This document shows, piece by piece, positions 37,674-45,490 of a stretch of 64,000 bases of DNA. The position numbers were made by a program, and so were the translations under genes. Position 1 is the stretch's first letter. The number at the start of each line of letters is the position of its first letter. Source of the stretch: Catellatospora methionotrophica (GTDB taxonomy: Bacteria; Actinomycetota; Actinomycetes; Mycobacteriales; Micromonosporaceae); contig NZ_JAAOTJ010000004.1 of the NCBI RefSeq assembly GCF_011297335.1, positions 310,001 through 374,000 of the forward strand. The letters are read 5' to 3'. Under the pieces are notes generated by a model. It was not told where the DNA came from, ran no database searches, and worked only from the letters and a program-made list of their open reading frames with translations.

Positions 37674-38729
37674 TCACTCCCCTTTGGGTTTGTGCGGTGT
37701 CTCCTCGGCGGGCGCCTGCCGCGCTGCTTCTGCGCCCAGCCGAAGTCCGAGCTGGAATCGGTTGCTCACGTGGTATCTGTCCATGAGGGCGGACAGGGTG
37801 TAGGCGATGGTCCGCATGCTGATGTCGAGCCTCGCGGCGAGTGCGGTGTCGGTGTAGCCCCTGGCCAGCAGCGCCAGGATGGTGCTCTCGCGAGGCGTCA
37901 GGTGTGCGGGCGGTGACCAGTCGCGACCCGGGTCCCTGGCCCGCGCCCACTGCTGCAGGAACAGGGCGGTGAGCTCGGCGACGATGCCCGGTGCGACGAC
38001 CTCCCACATGCCGCGGGTGCGGTCGGAGGGATTCTGGGGCACCAGCGCCGTGGTCCGATCGAAAATGATCATCTTCCCCGGCACCTGCGGCAGCTCCCGG
38101 TACTGCATACCGTGGAAACGGAGTTCGGTGTCGTGCACCTCCGACTCGTCCTCCGTCGACGCGGGCACGCCCAGGCTGAGGATCGAGATCCCGCGCGCGA
38201 GCATCTTGCGCTCCGCAGGTGCGGCCGTCTTCAGGGCGCTGGAGCTGAAGGCCGGCTCCGGATTCATCCCCATGTGCTCGTGGCGTTCGGCCGCCGCCAG
38301 CTCCATGAGCCGGTCGACCGTCCTGGTGAGACCGTCGAGCGGCCGTGCGGCGCCGGCGGGCAGCCGGGCGAGGTCGGTGATGATGTCCGGGTACGTCATC
38401 CGGGTCAGCCGCTGGCGCAGCCGGTGCCTGGCCAGCGCGGTGTGGTGGTGCCGGTCCTGGAGCAGCGAAACCACCTGGGCGGGTTCGCGGCTGGACCAGA
38501 CGCGGTCGTCTTCGGCCCTCTCGTGGGAGCTGCGGTGCACCGGGGCGGCCGCGCCCAGCGCGATGAGTTCGTCCAGGGCGCTGCGGACCAGCCGCGGCTT
38601 CATCTCCAGGGACCGGCTGATGTGCTCCACGGACCAGGGCCCGAAGGTGATGAGGGTGCGATAGACCAGGTCGGCGTGCGGCGACACGCCCCATTTCAGC
38701 AATGAGGGCACGACCGGTGATTCGAGCAT
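37674..38729 (-). CDS. LuxR/GerE-type regulator with TrmB-like N-terminus
   Basis: The 351-residue protein has an N-terminal winged-helix-like region (about residues 15-65, with SVEHISRSLEMKPRLVRSALDEL), a middle domain of about 200 residues without a recognised signature, and a C-terminal GerE helix-turn-helix (about 275-340: LTPRESTILALLARGYTDTALAARLDIS). There is no receiver domain, so it is not a standard two-component regulator. ATG 38729 has GGGGAGG five bases upstream. It heads an apparent operon with the two secreted-protein genes. The nearby palindrome at 38831-38846 is a candidate binding site. Confidence 0.88.
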   Translation of the reverse strand: MLESPVVPSLLKWGVSPHADLVYRTLITFGPWSVEHISRSLEMKPRLVRSALDELIALGAAAPVHRSSHERAEDDRVWSSREPAQVVSLLQDRHHHTALARHRLRQRLTRMTYPDIITDLARLPAGAARPLDGLTRTVDRLMELAAAERHEHMGMNPEPAFSSSALKTAAPAERKMLARGISILSLGVPASTEDESEVHDTELRFHGMQYRELPQVPGKMIIFDRTTALVPQNPSDRTRGMWEVVAPGIVAELTALFLQQWARARDPGRDWSPPAHLTPRESTILALLARGYTDTALAARLDISMRTIAYTLSALMDRYHVSNRFQLGLRLGAEAARQAPAEETPHKPKGE

Positions 38730-38785
38730 CAAGGCCTCCCCGTGAAACCTCTCCGGCGCTGGCTCGCGTCGCGCCGGACAACAGC

Positions 38786-38890
38786 AATCTAGACAGGCGG
38801 ATCAAGGCCGACCAGGGACCGTCCGTCGGATTGCATGTTTGTGCAATCACGTCTAGTGATCTTGGAGGTGTGCTCGCCCCGCCCTATGTT
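38786..38890. promoter_or_regulatory. Divergent promoter with central palindrome, copy A
   Basis: Rightward, TTGGAG (38862-38867) and TATGTT (38885-38890) are 17 bases apart. Leftward, towards the LuxR-type gene, TAGATT lies at 38786-38791. The palindrome TTGCATGTTTGTGCAA (38831-38846) is about 59 bases from both predicted start points, the position of a class I activator site. The same elements with the same spacing recur at 39452-39556. Confidence 0.65.
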
Positions 38891-38896
38891 CGTGGA

Positions 38897-39090
38897 CATG
38901 ACCTTCCCCGTACGGGGCAGGTCGCGGGCCACGGGTCCGGGCGTGAGCGGGTGCGAACCGCGGCGGCCGGAACCTCGGTGCCGCGCAGTACGTGCGTGCA
39001 CGGCGGGCCCTGCCCGGCGGAGTACGGGGGACCACGTGCCGGCGGCGACGAAAGGGGCGGCTGCCGGTGTCACGCCGGTAGCCGCCCCTT
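38897..39090 (+). ncRNA. Putative hairpin-ended non-coding transcript, copy A
   Basis: The rightward promoter of copy A would start a transcript near 38897 that ends at the hairpin 39052-39067/39075-39090 (16 bp with one wobble). Conserved blocks GTACGTGCGTGC (38988) and TACGGGGGACC (39023) also occur in copy B, but their spacing differs by two bases between copies, which breaks any shared reading frame. The hairpin also lies just beyond the stop of the leftward gene at 39153 and can serve as its terminator. Confidence 0.4.
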
Positions 39091-39152
39091 CGCACAGGAG
39101 AGGGTCGTCCATGCCGTGCCCGGGGGCGGCGGATCAGCGCCGCCCGCACCGG

Positions 39153-39389
39153 TCACGTCTCGTCAGGTTCCTCTTCGGCCGGATCCTCGATGGGGGTCTG
39201 CTGCGGCGCCTCGGCGCCGAGTCGCAGTCCCAGCTGGAATCGGTTGGACACCTCGAACCGCTCCATGAGCGCGGACAGGGTGTAGGCGATGGTGCGCACG
39301 CTGAGGTCGAGCTGCGCGGCGATGGCGGCATCGGTGTGGCCCGCGGCCATGAGCGCGACGATGGTGCTCTCACGTGGGGTGAGCTGCAT
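39153..39389 (-). CDS. Stand-alone GerE helix-turn-helix protein
   Basis: This 78-residue protein is essentially only a LuxR-type DNA-binding domain (LTPRESTIVALMAAGHTDAA near its start), followed by a short acidic tail. It is closely similar to the C-terminus of the 351-residue regulator at 37674-38729, including the RTIAYTLSALM and VSNRFQLGLRLGAEA segments. It seems to come from a duplication that lost the sensor part. GGGGAGG lies 12 bases before the ATG, longer than usual. It may compete with the full-length regulator for the shared palindrome. A degraded remnant is also possible. Confidence 0.7.
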   Translation of the reverse strand: MQLTPRESTIVALMAAGHTDAAIAAQLDLSVRTIAYTLSALMERFEVSNRFQLGLRLGAEAPQQTPIEDPAEEEPDET

Positions 39390-39451
39390 GAGTGATAGAG
39401 GCCTCCCCGTCGAAACATGCCGGTGCGAGGACCGCCCGGCCGGACTAGAGC

Positions 39452-39556
39452 AACCTAGACAGCGTTGTCGGCCCAGGCCAGGCCAGTCCCGCAGATTGCA
39501 GGATCGTGCAACGGTCGCGAAGTGATCTTGGTCGTTTCCGTCACGGGGCCTATGTT
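39452..39556. promoter_or_regulatory. Divergent promoter with central palindrome, copy B
   Basis: This matches copy A element by element: rightward TTGGTC (39528-39533) and TATGTT (39551-39556) with a 17-base spacer; leftward TAGGTT (39452-39457); palindrome TTGCAGGATCGTGCAA at 39496-39511, again about 59 bases from both start points. The GTGATCTTGG block before the rightward promoter is identical in both copies. Confidence 0.65.
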
Positions 39557-39562
39557 CAGAAC

Positions 39563-39740
39563 GCGACGTCCCTCCAGGTGGAGGTCGGGGCACCGGCCCC
39601 GGGCGTCCGGCGGTGCGGACACCGATCGGGCGGCCGGTCCGGCGCTGCGGGGTACGTGCGTGCCTGTGGGTGTCAGCCCGCGGATACGGGGGACCGCGTG
39701 CCGACGACGAGGGGGCGGCCACCGGCAGGTGGCCGCCCCC
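39563..39740 (+). ncRNA. Putative hairpin-ended non-coding transcript, copy B
   Basis: The transcript would start near 39563 and end at the hairpin 39711-39723/39728-39740. It carries GTACGTGCGTGC at 39652 and TACGGGGGACC at 39685, at nearly the same distances from the start as in copy A. There is no ATG with a binding site. The 39390-39755 gap contains nothing else. Confidence 0.4.
39711..39740 (-). terminator. Hairpin after acs
   Basis: A perfect 13-bp stem with a GGCA loop begins 15 bases beyond the acs stop on the minus strand. It also closes the rightward transcript of copy B, so it is likely bidirectional. Confidence 0.75.
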
Positions 39741-39755
39741 TGTGATCGGCCCGAA

Positions 39756-41708
39756 TCAGTCCTCGTCGGACTTGCTCGACTGCATACCCTCGGAGATCAG
39801 GTTCATCACCGCGGAGTCCTGCAGCGTCGTGACGTCGCCGAGCGAGCGGTTCTCCGCCACGTCGCGCAGCAGCCGCCGCATGATCTTGCCGGACCGGGTC
39901 TTCGGCAGCTCCGTGACCAGCATGATCTGGCGCGGCTTGCAGATCGGGCCCAGCGTCTTGGACACGTGCTCGCGCAGCTCGGGCACGCCGACCTCGGCGC
40001 CGCCCTTCAGGATCACGAACGCGACGATGGCCTGGCCGGTCGTCGGGTCGGTGGCGCCGACGACCGCCGCCTCCGCCACCGCCGGGTGGGCGACCAGCGC
40101 CGACTCGACCTCGGTGGTGGAGATGTTGTGGCCGGACACCAGCATCACGTCGTCGACCCGGCCGAGCAGCCAGATCGCGCCGTCCTCGTCGCGCTTGGCA
40201 CCGTCGCCGGCGAAGTAGAAGCCCTGCTCGGCGAAGCGCGACCAGTACGTCTCCAGGAAGCGCTTGTCGTCGCCCCAGATGGTGCGCAGCATCGACGGCC
40301 ACGGGCCGGTCAGCGCCAGGTAACCGCCGCCGCCGTTGCCGACGATCGAGCCGTCGTCCGCGACGACCTCGGCCTTGACACCGGGCAGCGGGCCCATCGC
40401 CGAGCCCGGCTTGCAGTCGGTCACGCCCGGCAGCGGGGAGATCATGATCGCCCCGGTCTCGGTCTGCCACCAGGTGTCCACCACGGGGCACCGGTCACCG
40501 CCGATGTGCTTGCGGTACCACATCCAGGCCTCGGGGTTGATCGGCTCGCCGACCGAGCCGAGCAGCCGCAGCGAGCTGAGGTCGAACTGGGCCGGGATGT
40601 CGTCGCCCCACTTGGCGAACGTGCGGATCGCGGTCGGCGCGGTGTAGAGGATCGTGACGCGGTACTTCTCGATCAGCTCCCAGAACCGGCCGCGGTGCGG
40701 GGTGTCGGGGGTGCCCTCGTACATGACCTGGGTCGCGCCGTTGGACAGCGGGCCGTACACGATGTAGCTGTGCCCGGTCACCCAGCCGATGTCGGCGGTG
40801 CACCAGTAGACGTCGGTCTCCGGCTTCAGGTCGAACACCGCGTGATGGGTGTACGAGGTCTGCGTCAGGTAACCGCCGGTCGTGTGCAGGATGCCCTTCG
40901 GCTTCGCCGTGGTGCCCGAGGTGTACAGGATGAACAGCGGGTGCTCGGCGTCGAACGGCTGCGCCTCGTGCTCGGGGCTGGCGTTGCCGACCACGTCGTG
41001 CCACCACAGGTCGCGGCTGTCATCCCAGGCGACCTCCTGGCCGGTGCGGCGTACGACCAGGACCTTCTCGACGGTCGGGCACTCGGCCACGGACTCGTCG
41101 ACGGTCGGCTTGAGCGCGCTCGGCGCGCCACGGCGGTAGCCGCCGTCGGCGGTGATGACGACCTTGGCGCTGGCGTCCTGGATCCGGCCGCCGAGCGCGT
41201 CCTTGCTGAAGCCGCCGAACACCACCGAGTGGGTCGCGCCGATGCGGGCGCAGGCCAGCATCGCGACCGCGGCCTCGGGGATCATCGGCATGTAGATTGC
41301 GACCCGGTCACCGGCGTTCACGCCGAGGCCGGTCAGCGCGTTGGCCGCGCGGCACACCTCGGCGTGCAGGTCGGCGTACGTGATGGTGCGGGTGTCGCCC
41401 GGCTCGCCCTCCCAGTGGATGGCGACCCGGTCGCCCAGGCCGTTGGCCAGGTGCCGGTCCAGGCAGTTGTACGCGACGTTGAGCTGACCGCCGACGAACC
41501 ACTTCGCGAACGGCGGGTTGGTCCAGTCCAGTACCTCGTCCCACGGCCGGGCCCAGTCGAGCCGCCCGGCCTGGGTCTCCCAGAACGCCAACCGGTCGGC
41601 GTCAGCCTCCGCGTACGCCTGCGCGGTGACGTTCGCCTGGGCGGCGAACTCCGCCGACGGTGGGAACCGGCGCGACTCGTGCAGCAGGTTTTCGAGGGTC
41701 TCGCTCAC
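39756..41708 (-). CDS. acs: Acetyl-CoA synthetase (AMP-forming)
   Basis: Acs activates acetate to acetyl-AMP and then acetyl-CoA. The 650-residue product is the normal length and has the ATP-binding loop [11 protein letters not shown], the adenylation motif [10 protein letters not shown], the [10 protein letters not shown] hinge region and the C-terminal [14 protein letters not shown] motif. The lysine in that last motif is catalytic and is the known site of inhibitory acetylation. The start is GTG with GGGAGG seven bases upstream. A degenerate Fic protein is divergent across 144 bases, an arrangement that I recall from other actinobacteria. Confidence 0.96.
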   Translation of the reverse strand: MSETLENLLHESRRFPPSAEFAAQANVTAQAYAEADADRLAFWETQAGRLDWARPWDEVLDWTNPPFAKWFVGGQLNVAYNCLDRHLANGLGDRVAIHWEGEPGDTRTITYADLHAEVCRAANALTGLGVNAGDRVAIYMPMIPEAAVAMLACARIGATHSVVFGGFSKDALGGRIQDASAKVVITADGGYRRGAPSALKPTVDESVAECPTVEKVLVVRRTGQEVAWDDSRDLWWHDVVGNASPEHEAQPFDAEHPLFILYTSGTTAKPKGILHTTGGYLTQTSYTHHAVFDLKPETDVYWCTADIGWVTGHSYIVYGPLSNGATQVMYEGTPDTPHRGRFWELIEKYRVTILYTAPTAIRTFAKWGDDIPAQFDLSSLRLLGSVGEPINPEAWMWYRKHIGGDRCPVVDTWWQTETGAIMISPLPGVTDCKPGSAMGPLPGVKAEVVADDGSIVGNGGGGYLALTGPWPSMLRTIWGDDKRFLETYWSRFAEQGFYFAGDGAKRDEDGAIWLLGRVDDVMLVSGHNISTTEVESALVAHPAVAEAAVVGATDPTTGQAIVAFVILKGGAEVGVPELREHVSKTLGPICKPRQIMLVTELPKTRSGKIMRRLLRDVAENRSLGDVTTLQDSAVMNLISEGMQSSKSDED

Positions 41709-41852
41709 TACGGCGCCTCCCTAGGGGTGATGGTCATGCCATGTGACCTGGGTCTCCGGGAGATGTTACGGCCCGGTGACCCGGCTTTACAGTAAGGGTC
41801 CCTAACTATTTTGCCTCGGCTGCCCCGCAACCGACTTGGTTACTCTCTGGCT

Positions 41853-42593
41853 GTGACTATGGATCCGCTGGCACCGCTGCTGACACTGGCCGACGTCGAA
41901 TCTGCGGTGAATGGCGCACGCGCTGCGGTGGACGGTGCCTACAAGCATCGCGCGCTGCGCCGTCAGGGCGGCATGGTGGCCGCGGAGATCAGCCTGCGCT
42001 GCGCGGTGGCCAGCGCCGCGCTGGAGGGACACCGCTACGACCTGAGCGACGTACGCGGCGGCACCGTGCTCGACGCGGTGCTGCAGGGGGCGCTGCGGGT
42101 CGCCGAGGCGCTGCCCGGCCTGCACCAGCACTGGCACAGCGCGCCGCGGCAGGTGCTGGCGAAGCTGCACCTGCTGGCAGGCACCGGAGTGCTGCCCGCG
42201 GCCACGCTCGGCAGGCCCGCCGAGGAGAGTGCCGCCCGGCTGGACACCCTGCTGGAGATCGTGACCGGGCAGGCGGGCAACCCGCTGATCCGCGCCGCCG
42301 TCGTACACGGCGAACTGCTTGCGGCACAGCCGTTCCCCGGCGTCAACGGGATCGTGGCCCGCGCGGCCGCCCGGCTCACCCTGGTCGGCAGCGGTTTCGA
42401 TCCGCGCGGCCTGGTTGCGGTCGAACTGGCGCAGCTGGCCCGCGAACCCGAGTACATCGGCGCGGCCGGGGCGTTCGCCACCGGCACCCCCGACGGCCTG
42501 CGGTCCTGGCTGCGCCACTACGCCACCGCGGTCGAGCAGGGCTGCGCCGAGATCGCGGTCGTCGGCGACGCGGTGCTCGCCTCCGTGGCCTGA
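41853..42593 (+). CDS. Degenerate Fic-domain-like protein
   Basis: This protein of about 245 residues has the layout of a Fic protein. SAALEGH near residue 59 resembles the Fic inhibitory motif (S/T)xxxE(G/N). The catalytic loop, normally HPFxxGNGRxxR, reads QPFPGVNGIVAR near residue 160, so the histidine, first glycine and first arginine are changed. Nucleotide transfer of the usual kind is unlikely. GTG 41853 or ATG 41859 could start it; neither has a clear binding site, and TACTCT at 41841 could be a -10 box for a leaderless message. Databases often label such proteins only as oxidoreductase. Confidence 0.7.
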   Translation: MTMDPLAPLLTLADVESAVNGARAAVDGAYKHRALRRQGGMVAAEISLRCAVASAALEGHRYDLSDVRGGTVLDAVLQGALRVAEALPGLHQHWHSAPRQVLAKLHLLAGTGVLPAATLGRPAEESAARLDTLLEIVTGQAGNPLIRAAVVHGELLAAQPFPGVNGIVARAAARLTLVGSGFDPRGLVAVELAQLAREPEYIGAAGAFATGTPDGLRSWLRHYATAVEQGCAEIAVVGDAVLASVA

Positions 42594-43011
42594 CCGCGAC
42601 CACCCGGAGGCAGTGGCCGGGCGCGCCCCCAGGAGCGAAGTCCGCGCAGCGGACCAGCGCCCGGCGGGTAAGGGAGGCTTCCGAGGCCGGGCCGGCCCGT
42701 GAAGGCGTGCGCCAACACGATGGATGGCGCCGCACTTCTGCGGCGCCATCGCGCACGTCCCACCGGGTTACCAGGCGTGCATCCTTTGACAACCGCCCTC
42801 GGTGGACCCGAGGGTCACACCGGGACTTTGCCTTCACGACGGCTAGATCGCGCGTGGGTGCCCGGAGGCCGTGCCCGAAAGCTGGTTTCTGCCAGCTACT
42901 TCAGCCGCAGAATGCTTTCGTAACCACTTTTCTACGCCCGTTCGCCGGTGATGGCCAGGCTTGCGGCTGAATGTGTGACCGGTGGGGCTGTTGTGGCGGC
43001 GAAATCACCCG
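42594..43011. other. Gene-free convergent gap with hairpins
   Basis: The 418 bases between the Fic-like and HAD genes hold no convincing gene. A 12-bp hairpin with a CTTC loop at 42723-42750 can terminate both converging transcripts. A smaller 6-bp hairpin is at 42880-42897. I looked for a tRNA and known riboswitch cores and saw none. Confidence 0.5.
42723..42750 (+). terminator. Hairpin in the convergent gap
   Basis: Bases 42723-42734 and 42739-42750 pair perfectly over 12 bp around a CTTC tetraloop. It is 130 bases after the Fic-like stop and 262 bases beyond the HAD stop. Confidence 0.55.
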
Positions 43012-43815
43012 TCAGAGGGCAGAAGCCGCGGCACGCGCCCGCTTACGGCGGCCGTACCAGGCGATGCCGATGGCGACCCCGACTCCGATGCCGAGCGCGG
43101 CCGCGACCGGAACGGCCGGGCGGTTGCGCAGGCGGCGGCCCAGCGGCACCGGGTGCCGGAACTCCAGCACCGGCCAGTGGCGCTCGTTGGCCTCGCGGCG
43201 CAGCGCCTTGTCGGGATTGACCGCGCTGGGATGCCCGACGGCGGCCAGCAGGGGGACGTCGGAGATCGAGTCCGAGTACGCGTAACACTCGGCGAGGTCG
43301 TATCCCCGCTCGGCGGCGAGCTTGCGCACGGCGTCGACCTTGCCCGTGCCCGCGGCGTAGAACTCGATCTCGCCGGTGTACTGCCCCTCGGCGACCTTCA
43401 TCCGGGTGGCGATGACGTCGGAGACGCCGAGCTGCGCGCCGATGGGCTGCACCATCTCCTCGCCGGACGCGGACACCAGCACGATGTCGCGCCCGGCCGC
43501 CTGGTGCTCCTCGATGAGGGTCGCGGCCTCGGCGTAGATGTACGGGTCGATCAGCTCGTGCAGGGTCTCGTTGACGATCTGCCGGACCTGGTCCACGCGC
43601 CAGCCCTTGACCAGCTCGGCCATGTAGTCGCGGGTGCGGACCATGGCCTGGTCGTCGGCACCGCCGCGTTTGAACATGAACTGGGCGAAAGCCGTCTTAA
43701 CGACGTCGCGTTTGGTTATCAGGCCGTCACGATAGAACGGTCTGCCGAATGCCAGCGCGCTCGAAGTCGCGATGACGGTCTTGTCCAAGTCGAAAAACGC
43801 GGCGCTGCGGCCCAC
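43012..43815 (-). CDS. HAD-IB-family hydrolase with C-terminal membrane anchor
   Basis: The 267-residue product has the HAD motif FFDLDKTVI (Asp9 nucleophile, Asp11), the second motif VLVSASG near residue 112 and the acidic third motif AYSDSISDVP near 179. This makes it a phosphoserine-phosphatase-like enzyme. A hydrophobic segment near residue 240 and a basic tail anchor it in the membrane. The GTG start follows the SerB-like pattern. The gene is divergent from ssd and flanks the 6C RNA, as the homologue does in mycobacteria. The substrate is unknown. Confidence 0.9.
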   Translation of the reverse strand: MGRSAAFFDLDKTVIATSSALAFGRPFYRDGLITKRDVVKTAFAQFMFKRGGADDQAMVRTRDYMAELVKGWRVDQVRQIVNETLHELIDPYIYAEAATLIEEHQAAGRDIVLVSASGEEMVQPIGAQLGVSDVIATRMKVAEGQYTGEIEFYAAGTGKVDAVRKLAAERGYDLAECYAYSDSISDVPLLAAVGHPSAVNPDKALRREANERHWPVLEFRHPVPLGRRLRNRPAVPVAAALGIGVGVAIGIAWYGRRKRARAAASAL

Positions 43816-44040
43816 GGTCGCAAAGTGTAGCCGTAGCTCTGTCGCCGCGGCGTCCGGCCGTGGGTCGGATACCGGCAGGGCACTCGCGGCGGCGGCGGGC
43901 GGAAGGGTTCCGCAACTTGGTAACTGAGCGACGACTCAGTGATTGCGCAGCGTAGGATCTTGGGTTGGTCTACGGCGTGTCGTGGTGTGTCGGTCACGAT
44001 CCCCCTCGACGGCGCGCCGTCAAGTCAGGCATGCTTTCGC

Positions 44041-44160
44041 CAACAGCCCTCAGCGGGTGCCATCCCCCCCGCAGCCGCTGAGCGGGCTCCGGCTCACCAT
44101 CCCCCCTGAGAGCCGGACCCCAAGACGACCCCCGTCTCCCCGGACGGGGGTCGTCGCCAT
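44041..44160 (+). ncRNA. 6C small RNA
   Basis: Two 8-bp stem-loops have C-rich loops. The first stem is 44049-44056 with 44075-44082 and its loop holds CCATCCCCCCC. The second is 44088-44095 with 44110-44117 and its loop holds CCATCCCCCC. A perfect 13-bp terminator hairpin (44124-44136 with 44143-44155) follows. This is the plan of the actinobacterial 6C RNA, which in Mycobacterium and Streptomyces binds C-rich loops to G-rich sites in mRNA. It also lies between the HAD and ssd genes as in mycobacteria. The 5' end is uncertain; the next candidate upstream -10 is near 43953. Confidence 0.85.
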
Positions 44161-44337
44161 CTTCGCCCCGCTCCCCGAGAAGGTCGCCCCGCTCGTCGCG
44201 GAGGTGCACGGCACGAGCAGTGGGCTCATAACAGATCCACGTGATGATCGGCGTACTGTCCACAAGCGCCGGTCCGTCCACAGGCGCGGACCGTCGGCCC
44301 TGTTGCAGAGGCCCGGCCACGGCGCACAGTCCCCGGC

Positions 44338-45438
44338 ATGAGCCGCCAGATCGCCGCCCCGCCCGCGTCAGCCCGCATCCTGCTGGTCACCGCCGACGCC
44401 GACCTGCTCGACGATCTGCTGCGGTTGGGATCCGCCGCGGGCGCCGAGGTCGAGGTCGCCCACGACCTGTCCGCGGCCCGCCTGCGCTACGGGCCCGCCC
44501 CGCTCGTGCTGATCGGCGGCGACATGGTGCCCGGCTGCCTGCGGGCCAGGCTGCCGCGCCGGTCAGGGGTCATCGTGGTCTGCCGCGACAGCGAGGACAC
44601 GCGCCCCTGGGATTACGCCCAGCCGCTCGGGGCAGAACACGTCGCACTGCTGCCGGACGCCGAATCCTGGCTGGTGGAGCGCCTTGCCGGGATCGGGCGC
44701 GGCCCGGCCCGGGGCAGCGGGCGGGTGCTGGCGGTGCTCGGCGGCCGGGGCGGGGCCGGAGCCAGCGTGCTCGCCGCGGGTCTGGCCGTGACGGCGTGCC
44801 GGACCCGGCTGCGCACCCTGCTCGTCGACGCCGACCCGCTCGGTGGCGGCGCGGACCTGCTGCTCGGCTGGGAGGAACTGCGCGGGCTGCGCTGGCCGCA
44901 ACTCGCCAGGGCCAGCGGCCCCGTCGACCCGGCGGCGTTCGTCGACGCGCTGCCCAGCCGCGGCGACCTGGTGGTGCTGTCCTGTGCCCGGGACATCCCC
45001 GACGAGGACTGCCCCGTCTCGCCGGAGCTGCCGCCCGACGCGATGGCCGCCGCCCTCGACGCCGGACGGCGCGGCCGTGACCTCGTCGTCGTCGACCTGC
45101 CCCGCCGCCTCGACGACGCGGCGGCCGTGGTGCTGCAGTCGGCCGACCGGGTGCTGCTGGTGGTGCCCGCCGAACTGCGCGCTGCCGCCGCGGCCGCCCG
45201 GGTCGTCGACGTCGTCTCGGCGTACCGGCGAGAGCTGTCCGTGGTCGTTCGCGGTCCCGCCCCCGGTCGGCTGGGCCCCGGCGACCTGGCTCAGGCACTG
45301 GGCCTGCCGCTGGCCGGGATGCTCGCCCCGGAGCCGCGCCTGGCGGCCGCCCTCGAACGCGGTCAGGCGCCCGGCAGCGCGCCCCGTGGCCCGCTGGCGA
45401 CCCTGTGCGGGCGCCTCATCGGCGAGGTCATGGCATGA
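44338..45438 (+). CDS. ssd: Septum-site-determining / CpaE-like protein of the Tad locus
   Basis: This 366-residue protein has a receiver-like N-terminal domain (about 1-115) without the usual phosphorylation site and a MinD/CpaE-type P-loop domain. The nucleotide motif reads GGRGGAGAS near residue 136, without the normal signature lysine, as in actinobacterial Ssd proteins; the second motif LLVDADPLGGG is present. CpaE/Ssd proteins place Tad secretion machines, and the mycobacterial one also affects septation. The gene starts the tad operon 50 bases before tadA. Confidence 0.9.
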   Translation: MSRQIAAPPASARILLVTADADLLDDLLRLGSAAGAEVEVAHDLSAARLRYGPAPLVLIGGDMVPGCLRARLPRRSGVIVVCRDSEDTRPWDYAQPLGAEHVALLPDAESWLVERLAGIGRGPARGSGRVLAVLGGRGGAGASVLAAGLAVTACRTRLRTLLVDADPLGGGADLLLGWEELRGLRWPQLARASGPVDPAAFVDALPSRGDLVVLSCARDIPDEDCPVSPELPPDAMAAALDAGRRGRDLVVVDLPRRLDDAAAVVLQSADRVLLVVPAELRAAAAAARVVDVVSAYRRELSVVVRGPAPGRLGPGDLAQALGLPLAGMLAPEPRLAAALERGQAPGSAPRGPLATLCGRLIGEVMA

Positions 45439-45490
45439 GCGTACGAAGCACGCGCGTGCACGGCCCCGGCGAGCGCAGCGGAGAGCAGGC

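Noticed and set aside
38835-39395. Open plus-strand frame through the proposed RNA A
   Set aside because: It runs through the terminator hairpin and antisense to the small GerE gene, and the frame is not kept in copy B.
42594-43011. tRNA or riboswitch in the convergent gap
   Set aside because: No cloverleaf, CCA-type end or known riboswitch core is visible; only simple hairpins occur.
45435-45490. Earlier tadA start at 45435, where ATGAGCGT also occurs
   Set aside because: That ATG is in another frame; the second ATGAGCGT at 45491 has GGAGAG upstream and gives the family N-terminus.
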